Source: Clostridiales bacterium (GTDB lineage Bacteria > Bacillota > Clostridia > Christensenellales > Aristaeellaceae). Taken from it: a stretch of 11,757 nucleotides of DNA. The first letter of the stretch is position 1. Every line of letters starts with the position of its first letter. A program made the translations under genes and the position numbers. The stretch lies in the NCBI GenBank assembly GCA_004557905.1, contig SFFH01000060.1, positions 1 to 11,757 on the forward strand, given 5' to 3'. Under the pieces are notes generated by a model. It saw only the letters and a program-made list of their open reading frames with translations. It made no database searches and was not told the DNA's origin. Shown here piece after piece: positions 7,331 to 11,757 of the stretch.

Positions 7331-7358
7331 GCCAGCTTTTCTGTCAGAAAGGAAAGGC
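7331..7358 (+). promoter_or_regulatory. Hairpin covering the phoR ribosome binding site
   Basis: CTTTTC (7336-7341) can pair with GAAAGG (7347-7352) across a five-base loop. Flanking GCC (7331-7333) can pair with GGC (7356-7358). The purine-rich AGAAAGGAAAGG that should serve as the phoR ribosome binding site lies in the 3' arm. Folding would limit translation of the kinase. The stem is weak and has one G-U pair, so regulatory use is speculative. Confidence 0.35.
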
Positions 7359-7362
7359 ATTC

Positions 7363-8688
7363 ATGAAACGACGAATCCTGGCGTACTTCATGCGGATGCT
7401 GACGGCGGCAGTCGCACTGACGACGGTGCTGATGACGCTGGTGACGTACGGCATGTTTGAAAGGCGGATGATCGAGGACCTGAGCGTCGACGCGCAGGTG
7501 CTCCATCCGCTGCTGGACAGCAGCGACGCAGGACGCGTCATGGACGAGTTGAACGGCGCGCTGCGCGTGACGATCATCGGCGAGGACGGCGTTGTGCGCT
7601 ATGACAATTGCAGCGACGCCAGCCGGATGGACAACCATCTGAATCGGCCCGAGGTTGCGCAGGCCCTGAAAACCGGCGAGGGGAGCGACGTGCGCGACAG
7701 CCAGACGATGGACACGAGCACGTTTTACTACGCGACGCGGCTGGAGGACGGCAGCGTGCTGCGCGTGGCGAAGGAGGCTTCCAGCATCTTCAGCATCTAT
7801 CTGAACGCGCTGCCGCTGATTCTGCTGGTGATGGCGATGATGATTGCGGTGAGCTTCTTTGCGGCGCACCTGCTGACCGACAGGCTCGTGGACCCGATCC
7901 GCCGGCTGACGGCGGACATGGACGGCGAGCACAGCGCGGCTTCCTACCCGGAGCTTCAGCCGTTCATGCGCACGATCCGCAGCCAGCATGAGGAAATCCT
8001 CAAGAGCGCGGATATGCGCGTCGAGTTTACCGCGAATGTGAGCCACGAGCTCAAGACGCCGCTGACGAGCATCTCCGGCTATGCAGAGCTGATCGAGAGC
8101 GGCATGGCCCAGGGCGAGCAGGCGCAGCGGTTTGCGGGCGAGATTCACAAGAGCGCCAACCGTCTGCTCACGCTGATCAACGACATCATCAAGCTTTCGC
8201 AGATGGACGCACCGGAGCACAGGATCGAGCGAGAGGTGGTCGATCTGGGGCAGATTGCCGAGGGAACGGTGAATCAGCTGCGTATCAGCGCGGAAAAGAT
8301 GAATGTGACGCTGACCACGGACGTGAAGCCGGGGCTGGTGAGCGCGGACAAGGGCATGATGGAGGAGCTGATCTACAACCTGTGCGACAATGCCATCCGC
8401 TACAATGTGCGCGGGGGCAGCGTGCGCGTGGAGGTGCGGCCGGTGCGCGAACGCGTGCTGCTGGTGGTACAGGATACGGGCATCGGCATCGGCAGGGAGC
8501 ATCAGGAGCGTGTGTTCGAGCGATTCTACCGCGTGGACAAGAGCCGCTCCAAGGCGACCGGCGGCACGGGCCTGGGCCTGGCGATCGTCAAGCACATTGC
8601 GGCGCAGCACGATGCAAACATCACCATGGAGAGCGAGCCGGGCAGCGGCACGACGATCACGGTGAGCTTTGAAAGGGTTACGCGATAA
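7363..8688 (+). CDS. phoR: Sensor histidine kinase, probable PhoR
   Basis: Membrane histidine kinase of 441 residues that should phosphorylate the regulator encoded just upstream. Order of parts: TM1 (about 8-30), an extracytoplasmic region (31-147), TM2 (about 148-171), a short HAMP-like linker with VDPIRRL (176-182), a HisKA domain with phosphoacceptor H228 in ANVSHELKTPLTSISGY, and a HATPase domain. The HATPase shows the N box around NLCDNAIRYN (339-348), G1 DTGIGI (371-376), F box ERFYRVDKSRS and G2 GTGLGL (401-406). No cytoplasmic PAS domain is evident between HAMP and HisKA, although PAS is common in PhoR. The start ATG 7363 follows AGAAAGGAAAGG. A terminator separates it from phoP. The PhoR role is inferred from its place in the phosphate locus. 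Confidence 0.9.
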   Translation: MKRRILAYFMRMLTAAVALTTVLMTLVTYGMFERRMIEDLSVDAQVLHPLLDSSDAGRVMDELNGALRVTIIGEDGVVRYDNCSDASRMDNHLNRPEVAQALKTGEGSDVRDSQTMDTSTFYYATRLEDGSVLRVAKEASSIFSIYLNALPLILLVMAMMIAVSFFAAHLLTDRLVDPIRRLTADMDGEHSAASYPELQPFMRTIRSQHEEILKSADMRVEFTANVSHELKTPLTSISGYAELIESGMAQGEQAQRFAGEIHKSANRLLTLINDIIKLSQMDAPEHRIEREVVDLGQIAEGTVNQLRISAEKMNVTLTTDVKPGLVSADKGMMEELIYNLCDNAIRYNVRGGSVRVEVRPVRERVLLVVQDTGIGIGREHQERVFERFYRVDKSRSKATGGTGLGLAIVKHIAAQHDANITMESEPGSGTTITVSFERVTR

Positions 8689-8700
8689 GGAGGACAGCGT

Positions 8701-9360
8701 ATGCTGACGTTTGACGACATCAGGAACAACGAGGAAATCCGCACCTACATCCGCAAGGGCAATGAAAACCTGGGCGTGCTGGGCTTTACGGAGCATGCGT
8801 TCGCGCATGCCAAGCGCGCCTCGCAGACGGCGGCGGAGATCCTGGCGAAGCTGGGGTACAGCGAGCGGGAAATCGAGCTGGCGCGGATTGCGGGCTACAT
8901 GCACGACATCGGCAACTGCATCAACCGCACTGATCACGCGCACACCGGTGCGCTCATGGCGATGAACATTCTGCGCGGCATGGGCATGGCGCCGCAGGAC
9001 ATGGCGGTGGTGATTGCAGCGATCGGCCAGCACGACGAGAAGACCGGCACGGCTGTGGATGCGGTCAGCGCGGCCCTCATCCTGGCGGACAAGTGCGACG
9101 TGCGCCGAAGCCGCGTGCGCGCACGCAATCAGGCGGATTTTGACATCCACGACCGGGTCAACTACGCCGTGGTGAATTCCGTGCTGAGCGTCAGCAGCGA
9201 GGAGAAGACGATCACGCTGGACATCACGCTCGACGACGCCATATGCAGCGTGCTGGATTACTTCGAGATCTTCCTGGAGCGCATGCTGATGTGCCGCCGG
9301 GCGGCGGAAATGCTGGGCTGCCGGTTCTCCCTGCTGGCGAACGGCGGCCGGGTGCTGTGA
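8701..9360 (+). CDS. HD-domain metal-dependent phosphohydrolase of unknown substrate
   Basis: Soluble protein of 219 residues with an HD-superfamily fold. Likely metal ligands are H32 in TEHAFAH, the HD pair H68-D69 in GYMHDIGN, H111 in GQHDEKTG and D130 in ALILADKCD. H79 and H81 in TDHAHTG may also take part. The end (DYFEIFLERMLMCRRAAEMLGC) is strongly patterned and reminds me of a conserved Bacillota family of similar length annotated only as HD-domain protein. The start ATG 8701 has AAGGAGG at 8688-8694, partly overlapping the phoR stop. With only 12 bases between the genes it is almost certainly translated from the phoR mRNA. HD proteins hydrolyse phosphate esters, often nucleotides or signalling nucleotides; the substrate here is unknown. 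A link to phosphate stress is inferred from position alone. Confidence 0.85.
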   Translation: MLTFDDIRNNEEIRTYIRKGNENLGVLGFTEHAFAHAKRASQTAAEILAKLGYSEREIELARIAGYMHDIGNCINRTDHAHTGALMAMNILRGMGMAPQDMAVVIAAIGQHDEKTGTAVDAVSAALILADKCDVRRSRVRARNQADFDIHDRVNYAVVNSVLSVSSEEKTITLDITLDDAICSVLDYFEIFLERMLMCRRAAEMLGCRFSLLANGGRVL

Positions 9361-9388
9361 AACCGGACAGAAAAATGAAAAAACAGGG

Positions 9389-9417
9389 TTGACACCTGCG
9401 GTGGAATTTGCTATAAT
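9389..9417 (+). promoter_or_regulatory. Consensus sigma-70/sigma-A promoter of the tRNA pair
   Basis: A perfect -35 TTGACA (9389-9394) and a perfect -10 TATAAT (9412-9417) are separated by exactly 17 bases. Transcription would start near 9424, about 24 bases before the first tRNA. Such strong promoters are usual for stable RNA genes. Confidence 0.93.
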
Positions 9418-9447
9418 TATCTCCGTTGATGACGCAAGTTCATCCGT

Positions 9448-9521
9448 TGGGGAATTGTGTAACGGCAGCACCTACGACTCTGACTCGTATTGTCTAGGTT
9501 CGAATCCTAGTTCCCCAGCCA
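9448..9521 (+). tRNA. tRNA-Gln (anticodon CTG), CCA encoded
   Basis: Full cloverleaf seen by hand. The acceptor stem is TGGGGAA (9448-9454) with TTCCCCA (9511-9517). The D stem is GTG/CAC (9457-9459 with 9469-9471). The anticodon stem is TACGA/TCGTA (9473-9477 with 9485-9489), and loop CTCTGAC places anticodon CTG at 9480-9482. The T arm is CTAGG-TTCGAAT-CCTAG (9494-9510). The discriminator base is G9518 and the CCA end is at 9519-9521. It reads CAG codons. Confidence 0.95.
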
Positions 9522-9526
9522 TTTAG

Positions 9527-9610
9527 GTCAGCCGCAAGGCTGACGAGCGGATATAATCAGCTTTGCTGATTATACGCGAAGCCTGCGACGCGCGAATGCG
9601 TGGGGCAGGC
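9527..9610 (+). other. Three consecutive hairpins between the two tRNA genes
   Basis: Hairpin 1: GTCAGCC (9527-9533), GCAA tetraloop, GGCTGAC (9538-9544). Hairpin 2: TATAATCAGC (9552-9561), TTT loop, GCTGATTATA (9565-9574), lengthened by GCG/CGC (9547-9549 with 9575-9577) around a GA bulge. Hairpin 3: GCCTGC (9581-9586) with GCAGGC (9605-9610), plus inner ACGC/GCGT (9588-9591 with 9598-9601). None is followed by a T-run, so they do not look like terminators. They could guide processing of the tRNA precursor or be a small palindromic repeat element; no family is recognised. Confidence 0.7.
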
Positions 9611-9616
9611 CGATAC

Positions 9617-9691
9617 GCCTCCATGGTCAAGCGGTCAAGACGTTGCCCTCTCAAGGCAAAATCATGGGTTCGATTCCCATTGGAGGTGCCA
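9617..9691 (+). tRNA. tRNA-Glu (anticodon CTC), CCA encoded
   Basis: The acceptor stem is GCCTCCA (9617-9623) with TGGAGGT (9681-9687), including the G1-U72 pair usual in tRNA-Glu. The anticodon stem is TTGCC/GGCAA (9643-9647 with 9655-9659), and loop CTCTCAA gives anticodon CTC at 9650-9652. The T arm is ATGGG-TTCGATT-CCCAT (9664-9680). The discriminator is G9688 and the CCA end is 9689-9691. It reads GAG codons. It should be co-transcribed with the tRNA-Gln upstream, since no promoter or terminator is seen between them. Confidence 0.95.
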
Positions 9692-9757
9692 ATTATTTGG
9701 CGGTAACGACAATAATCTCCTTTTTGATGAGAGAGAATGAAGGAATAGCGTCATTTG

Positions 9758-9790
9758 GCTGGATAGGGTTCGCTCCCGTCCGGCTTTTTT
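9758..9790 (+). terminator. Intrinsic terminator of the tRNA unit
   Basis: GCTGGA (9758-9763) pairs with TCCGGC (9779-9784), with one G-U pair. An inner GGG/CCC pairing closes the loop, and a run of six T (9785-9790) follows. It lies about 65 bases after the tRNA-Glu CCA end. The stretch 9791-9967 after it holds no convincing gene. Confidence 0.75.
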
Positions 9791-9905
9791 GATGCCCGGA
9801 AACGGAGATTTTTTCGCAGAATGGGGGAGGGCGCGGCGAAAATGCACCCACTTTGGACGATTTGGGGGAAACGTCCGGAGTATGAGAATTGATGCAAGAA
9901 TTGTC

Positions 9906-9936
9906 TTGACTTCCATGGGATTCGGAGTGATCAATA
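9906..9936 (+). promoter_or_regulatory. Possible promoter for the element's first gene
   Basis: A good -35, TTGACT (9906-9911), is followed at workable distance by only weak -10 candidates (ATCAAT 9930-9935 or TCAATA 9931-9936), about 30 bases before the gene. The call is tentative. Confidence 0.3.
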
Positions 9937-9967
9937 CCATACCCAAAAGGAAAAGGAGGATCACATC

Positions 9968-10390
9968 ATGATTCTGAACACCCACCCCGAGAACCGAAAG
10001 GAAATGGTCAAGGCGATTTGCGAGCTGACCGGCATGAACGCAACGTATCTCTTCACACCTACATACGCATATCAGATTGGCCCAATTACCGTCAACCGGG
10101 GAGGCTGCATTGTCTGTGAGGACGAAGCGATGCTTTCAACTATCGAACCCATGCTCATCGAGCGCGGCTGGCTGGAGGCAGAGGAGACTCCCGAAGCTCC
10201 TGCTGATTTCAAAGACATGCCGGAAACGGCGGCACCCATCAGCGTCGAACAGATGGACATCACCATGCCAGTTCCCGGCTGGACGGTTGCACAGATGACC
10301 AACCTTCTGCGGATGATCTGCAGCAAGCAAGCCCTTATCAACCGTACACCAGTGTGCCCGAAGCGTATCGGCAGAGCGCTGTGTTTCTGA
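9968..10390 (+). CDS. Truncated mobile-element protein (virulence-related-protein-like N-terminus) with an out-of-frame tail
   Basis: An open frame of 140 residues with a strong start: ATG 9968, with AAAAGGAGG at 9951-9959. Residues 1-126 form a coherent domain (NTHPENRKEMVKAICELTG, then YQIGPITVNRGG, then EPMLIERGW), an acidic/proline linker (70-95) and DITMPVPGWTVAQMTNLLRMICSKQALINR. From memory this resembles the first part of a longer clostridial mobile-element protein, often labelled virulence-related; this was not checked. After residue 126 the sequence is TPVCPKRIGRALCF, which is simply the capsid fragment below read in another frame. The protein is therefore probably a truncated relic created by a deletion, although it has the signals to be translated. 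No function is assigned. Confidence 0.6.
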   Translation: MILNTHPENRKEMVKAICELTGMNATYLFTPTYAYQIGPITVNRGGCIVCEDEAMLSTIEPMLIERGWLEAEETPEAPADFKDMPETAAPISVEQMDITMPVPGWTVAQMTNLLRMICSKQALINRTPVCPKRIGRALCF

Positions 10391-10710
10391 TGAACGTTGT
10401 CACGCTGAACGAACTGCGACGTGCGCTCGGTGCCGATGCGCACGACTGGATAACAAACAAAAGAGATGGCTCCCTGCTGCTCATGGACAAGCCGGTTATG
10501 CTGTGCAATGCCATGCCATTCATACGGAAGGGCAGCGTCCCCATACTTTTCGGTGATTTCAGTAAAGTCAGCATCAAGGATTGTGGGCGTGATGAGTTGC
10601 AGCAGGAACCCTGCAACGGGAACCCCGACGGGCTGGTATGCACCGTGACCGGCTATTTGAACTGCGTGTTGGAGGATAAACAGGCCATTTGGGGACTGAA
10701 GATCATCTGA
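10343..10710 (+). pseudogene. Phage major capsid protein, C-terminal remnant
   Basis: The frame ending at the TGA of 10708-10710 encodes AYRQSAVFLMN, then LNELRRALGADAHDWI, then LLLMDKPVMLCNAMP and GSVPILFGDFSKVSIKD. It finishes in YLNCVLEDKQAIWGLKII. This order is the C-terminal half of HK97-type major capsid proteins of tailed phages: the strand with YR-SAV-LMN, the KPV/AMP segment, GDFS, and the final DK-A--GL-I. The N-terminal scaffold region and most of the shell domain are missing. The frame has no start with a ribosome binding site; GTG 10354 and ATG 10390 are unsupported. It joins the preceding gene out of frame between about 10343 and 10354. The segment DELQQEPCNGNPDG near the end may carry a further small rearrangement. 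Confidence 0.75.
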
Positions 10711-10754
10711 GGAGGTTTCCCCCTACGATCCATGAGAACAACAGAGGAGGTCGT

Positions 10755-11165
10755 ATGACAAACGGAGAGAAAATGCTCATCGCCCAGCAGATTAAGCAGG
10801 GTCTGGGATATTCAGAGATTGCGCGGAAGCTGGGTATGTCAGTGAATACCGTCAAATCCTATTGCCAACGCAACGGCTTGAAACGAGCCAGTGAATCTGT
10901 AACCTCGACAAACGATGCATGCAGGCGATGTGGCAGTGCGCTGGTACACACGCCGGGCAGAAAGAAGAAGCAGTTCTGCTCGGATGCTTGCCGTCTGCGA
11001 TGGTGGCATGAGCATCGGTACATGAGCAAAACGGCCAAGAGTACGAAATGCGCTGCCTGTGGCCGGGCGTTCATGACAGACCGCGGGCAGAGGTATTGCA
11101 GTCATGCCTGCTATATCCGTATGCGGTTTGGTGAAAGCCGTGGAAATGGTACTCAGCAGGAATAG
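10755..11165 (+). CDS. Helix-turn-helix protein with two zinc-finger motifs, mobile-element associated
   Basis: Small cytoplasmic DNA-binding protein of 136 residues. The start ATG 10755 has GAGGAGG at 10744-10750. Residues about 10-40 form a helix-turn-helix like sigma-70 region 4 or resolvase-type HTH (GYSEIARKLGMSVNTVKSYCQRNGL). Two similar zinc-binding motifs follow: C56-x2-C59 with C75-x3-C79, and C99-x2-C102 with C115-x3-C119. Each second half reads FCSDAC or YCSHAC, so the two look like an internal duplication. From memory, short proteins of this make-up often precede serine recombinase genes in clostridial mobile elements. They may regulate the recombinase or help it recognise DNA; that is inference. 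It lies 130 bases before the recombinase start on the same strand. Confidence 0.75.
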   Translation: MTNGEKMLIAQQIKQGLGYSEIARKLGMSVNTVKSYCQRNGLKRASESVTSTNDACRRCGSALVHTPGRKKKQFCSDACRLRWWHEHRYMSKTAKSTKCAACGRAFMTDRGQRYCSHACYIRMRFGESRGNGTQQE

Positions 11166-11218
11166 TAGAGCAGATGAAGGAATCCCATAAAATAAAGGCT
11201 AGGTTCGGCTGATACCGC

Positions 11219-11247
11219 TTGCTTTTCTGCTCCGCCAGAGGTAATAT
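11219..11247 (+). promoter_or_regulatory. Weak candidate promoter before the recombinase gene
   Basis: TTGCTT (11219-11224) and TAATAT (11242-11247) are 17 bases apart, and the -10 ends 48 bases before the recombinase ATG. Both boxes match the consensus only partly. Nothing else is recognised in 11166-11295. Confidence 0.25.
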
Positions 11248-11295
11248 GCCACACTGACAAAGGGATCAAAACCATGATAGAAAGGAAGGGTGATC

Positions 11296-11757
11296 ATGTC
11301 AGAGAGAAAAACGAGAATCAGCCGCATCGAGTCGAACTTGCCCAGGAAAAAGCGCATGCGTGTGGCGGCATACGCGCGCGTATCTACTGAAAAAGGGGCG
11401 ATGCTGCACTCGCTGGCGGCGCAGATCAACTATTACAGTGAGCTGATCCAGAGCAATCCCGAATATGAATACCTTGGGGTCTATGCGGATGAAGGGCTGA
11501 GTGGAACGCTCGAAGGCCGTCCGGAGTTCCAGCGCATGCTGCAGGACTGCCGGGCGGGGAAGATTGACCGGATTCTGTGCAAATCCATTTCGCGCTTTGC
11601 CAGAAACACGGTCATGCTGCTCAAGACGGTGCATGAACTGAAGCGGCTGGGCGTGAGCGTGTACTTCGAAGAACAGAATATCGATACGATGAGCGGGGAG
11701 GGTGAGCTGATGCTGACCGTCCTCGCTTCTTTTGCGCAGGAGGAAAGTCGAAGCGTA
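11296..11757 (+). CDS. Large serine recombinase (site-specific integrase), N-terminal part, runs off the window
   Basis: First 154 residues of a serine-family site-specific recombinase; the frame is open to the last base. The start ATG 11296 follows AAAGGAAGGG. A basic leader (to residue 22) precedes the catalytic domain: VAAYARVSTEKG with nucleophile S30 and conserved R27, a DEGLSGTLEGRPEFQRML segment, KSISRFARN with the conserved arginines (about 102-110), and LMLTVLASFAQEES near the window end. This order is typical of the resolvase domain of large serine recombinases of the Tn4451/TndX and phage-integrase kind in Clostridia, which cut and join element ends through a serine-DNA link. Such proteins usually exceed 450 residues, so the recombinase and zinc-ribbon domains should lie beyond the window. 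Whether the full gene is intact cannot be judged. Confidence 0.93.
   Translation, partial: MSERKTRISRIESNLPRKKRMRVAAYARVSTEKGAMLHSLAAQINYYSELIQSNPEYEYLGVYADEGLSGTLEGRPEFQRMLQDCRAGKIDRILCKSISRFARNTVMLLKTVHELKRLGVSVYFEEQNIDTMSGEGELMLTVLASFAQEESRSV

Larger units (their letters stand above)
9791..11757 (+). mobile_element. Right-end fragment of an integrated element or degraded prophage (boundaries not defined)
   Basis: From about here the DNA is visibly less GC-rich and its codon use less biased than in the phosphate locus. The content is typical of mobile DNA: a broken mobile-element gene, a capsid-gene remnant, an HTH/zinc-finger protein and a large serine recombinase running off the window. 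The left edge is placed after the tRNA terminator by composition and gene content only. No att repeat or inverted repeat can be recognised, because the other end lies outside the window. Confidence 0.6.

Noticed and set aside
7231..9471. Very long open frame on the minus strand (746 codons) opposite phoR and the HD gene
   Set aside because: It is a by-product of the G/C-rich third positions of the plus-strand genes. Its product is rich in H, R, A and Q without domain motifs, while the plus strand encodes complete conserved proteins.
9552..9574. Hairpin with TTT loop considered as a terminator between the tRNAs
   Set aside because: It is followed by CGCG with no T-run, so intrinsic termination is not expected.
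9527..9610. CRISPR-like repeat array
   Set aside because: The three hairpins have different sequences; there is no repeated unit with regular spacers.
9789..9971. Plus-strand 60-codon frame before the first element gene
   Set aside because: It has no good ribosome binding site, no recognisable features, and it contains the promoter and ribosome binding site of the next gene.
9662..9985. Minus-strand frame of 107 codons over the tRNA-Glu 3' end and terminator
   Set aside because: Its end is the complement of the tRNA (WESNP-type artefact) and it reads through a terminator hairpin; no support as a gene.
10732..10758. Eight-codon frame whose stop overlaps the start of the HTH/zinc-finger gene as ATGA
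   Set aside because: Its nearest GGAGG lies about 16 bases away, too far, and it covers the ribosome binding site of the next gene; probably chance.

Overview
The window looks like a piece of chromosome from a GC-rich member of the Bacillota (Clostridia-type), possibly a gut anaerobe. The reasons are strong AAGGAGG-type ribosome binding sites, an archaeal-type AspRS, a PhoP/PhoR pair linked to a Gram-positive-style TTAACA-like direct-repeat array, and a clostridial mobile-element fragment at the right end. The left 9.4 kb is visibly GC-rich with a strong G/C bias at third codon positions. From about 9.7 kb the composition is visibly less GC-rich. This organism assignment is inference; no species can be named from the sequence alone.

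Layout. (1) 2-301: the 3' end of aspS, closed by an intrinsic terminator. (2) 459-8688: a complete phosphate uptake and sensing locus, all on the + strand: pstS, pstC, pstA, pstB, phoU, a Na/Pi cotransporter-family gene with a PhoU-like tail, a PhoP/PhoB-type response regulator, then a PhoR-type sensor kinase. An HD-domain hydrolase (8701-9360) follows the kinase with only 12 bases between. TTAACA-like repeats with 11-base spacing stand before the cotransporter gene, and a less regular set stands before pstS, so the locus probably regulates itself through PhoP. The regulator and kinase genes are separated by a strong terminator. (3) 9389-9790: a consensus promoter (TTGACA, 17 bases, TATAAT) drives tRNA-Gln(CTG) and tRNA-Glu(CTC). 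Three hairpins lie between the two tRNAs, and a T6 terminator closes the unit. (4) About 9.8-11.76 kb: a mobile-element fragment. It holds the N-terminal part of a mobile-element protein fused out of frame to the C-terminal end of a phage major capsid protein, then an HTH/zinc-finger protein, then the start of a large serine recombinase that runs off the window.

How the parts work together. PstS captures phosphate outside the cell, PstC/PstA form the channel and PstB powers it. PhoU is the usual link between Pst and PhoR, and the cotransporter-family protein offers a second, ion-driven phosphate route. The most unusual item is PstS. Its two half-domains appear in the reverse of the usual order, so the protein looks circularly permuted, and it has no evident lipoprotein cysteine. 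Other points worth a second look are the Pho-box array at 4658-4698, the terminator and RBS hairpin between the regulator and kinase genes, the three hairpins between the tRNAs, and the deletion scar joining two mobile-element genes near 10343-10354.
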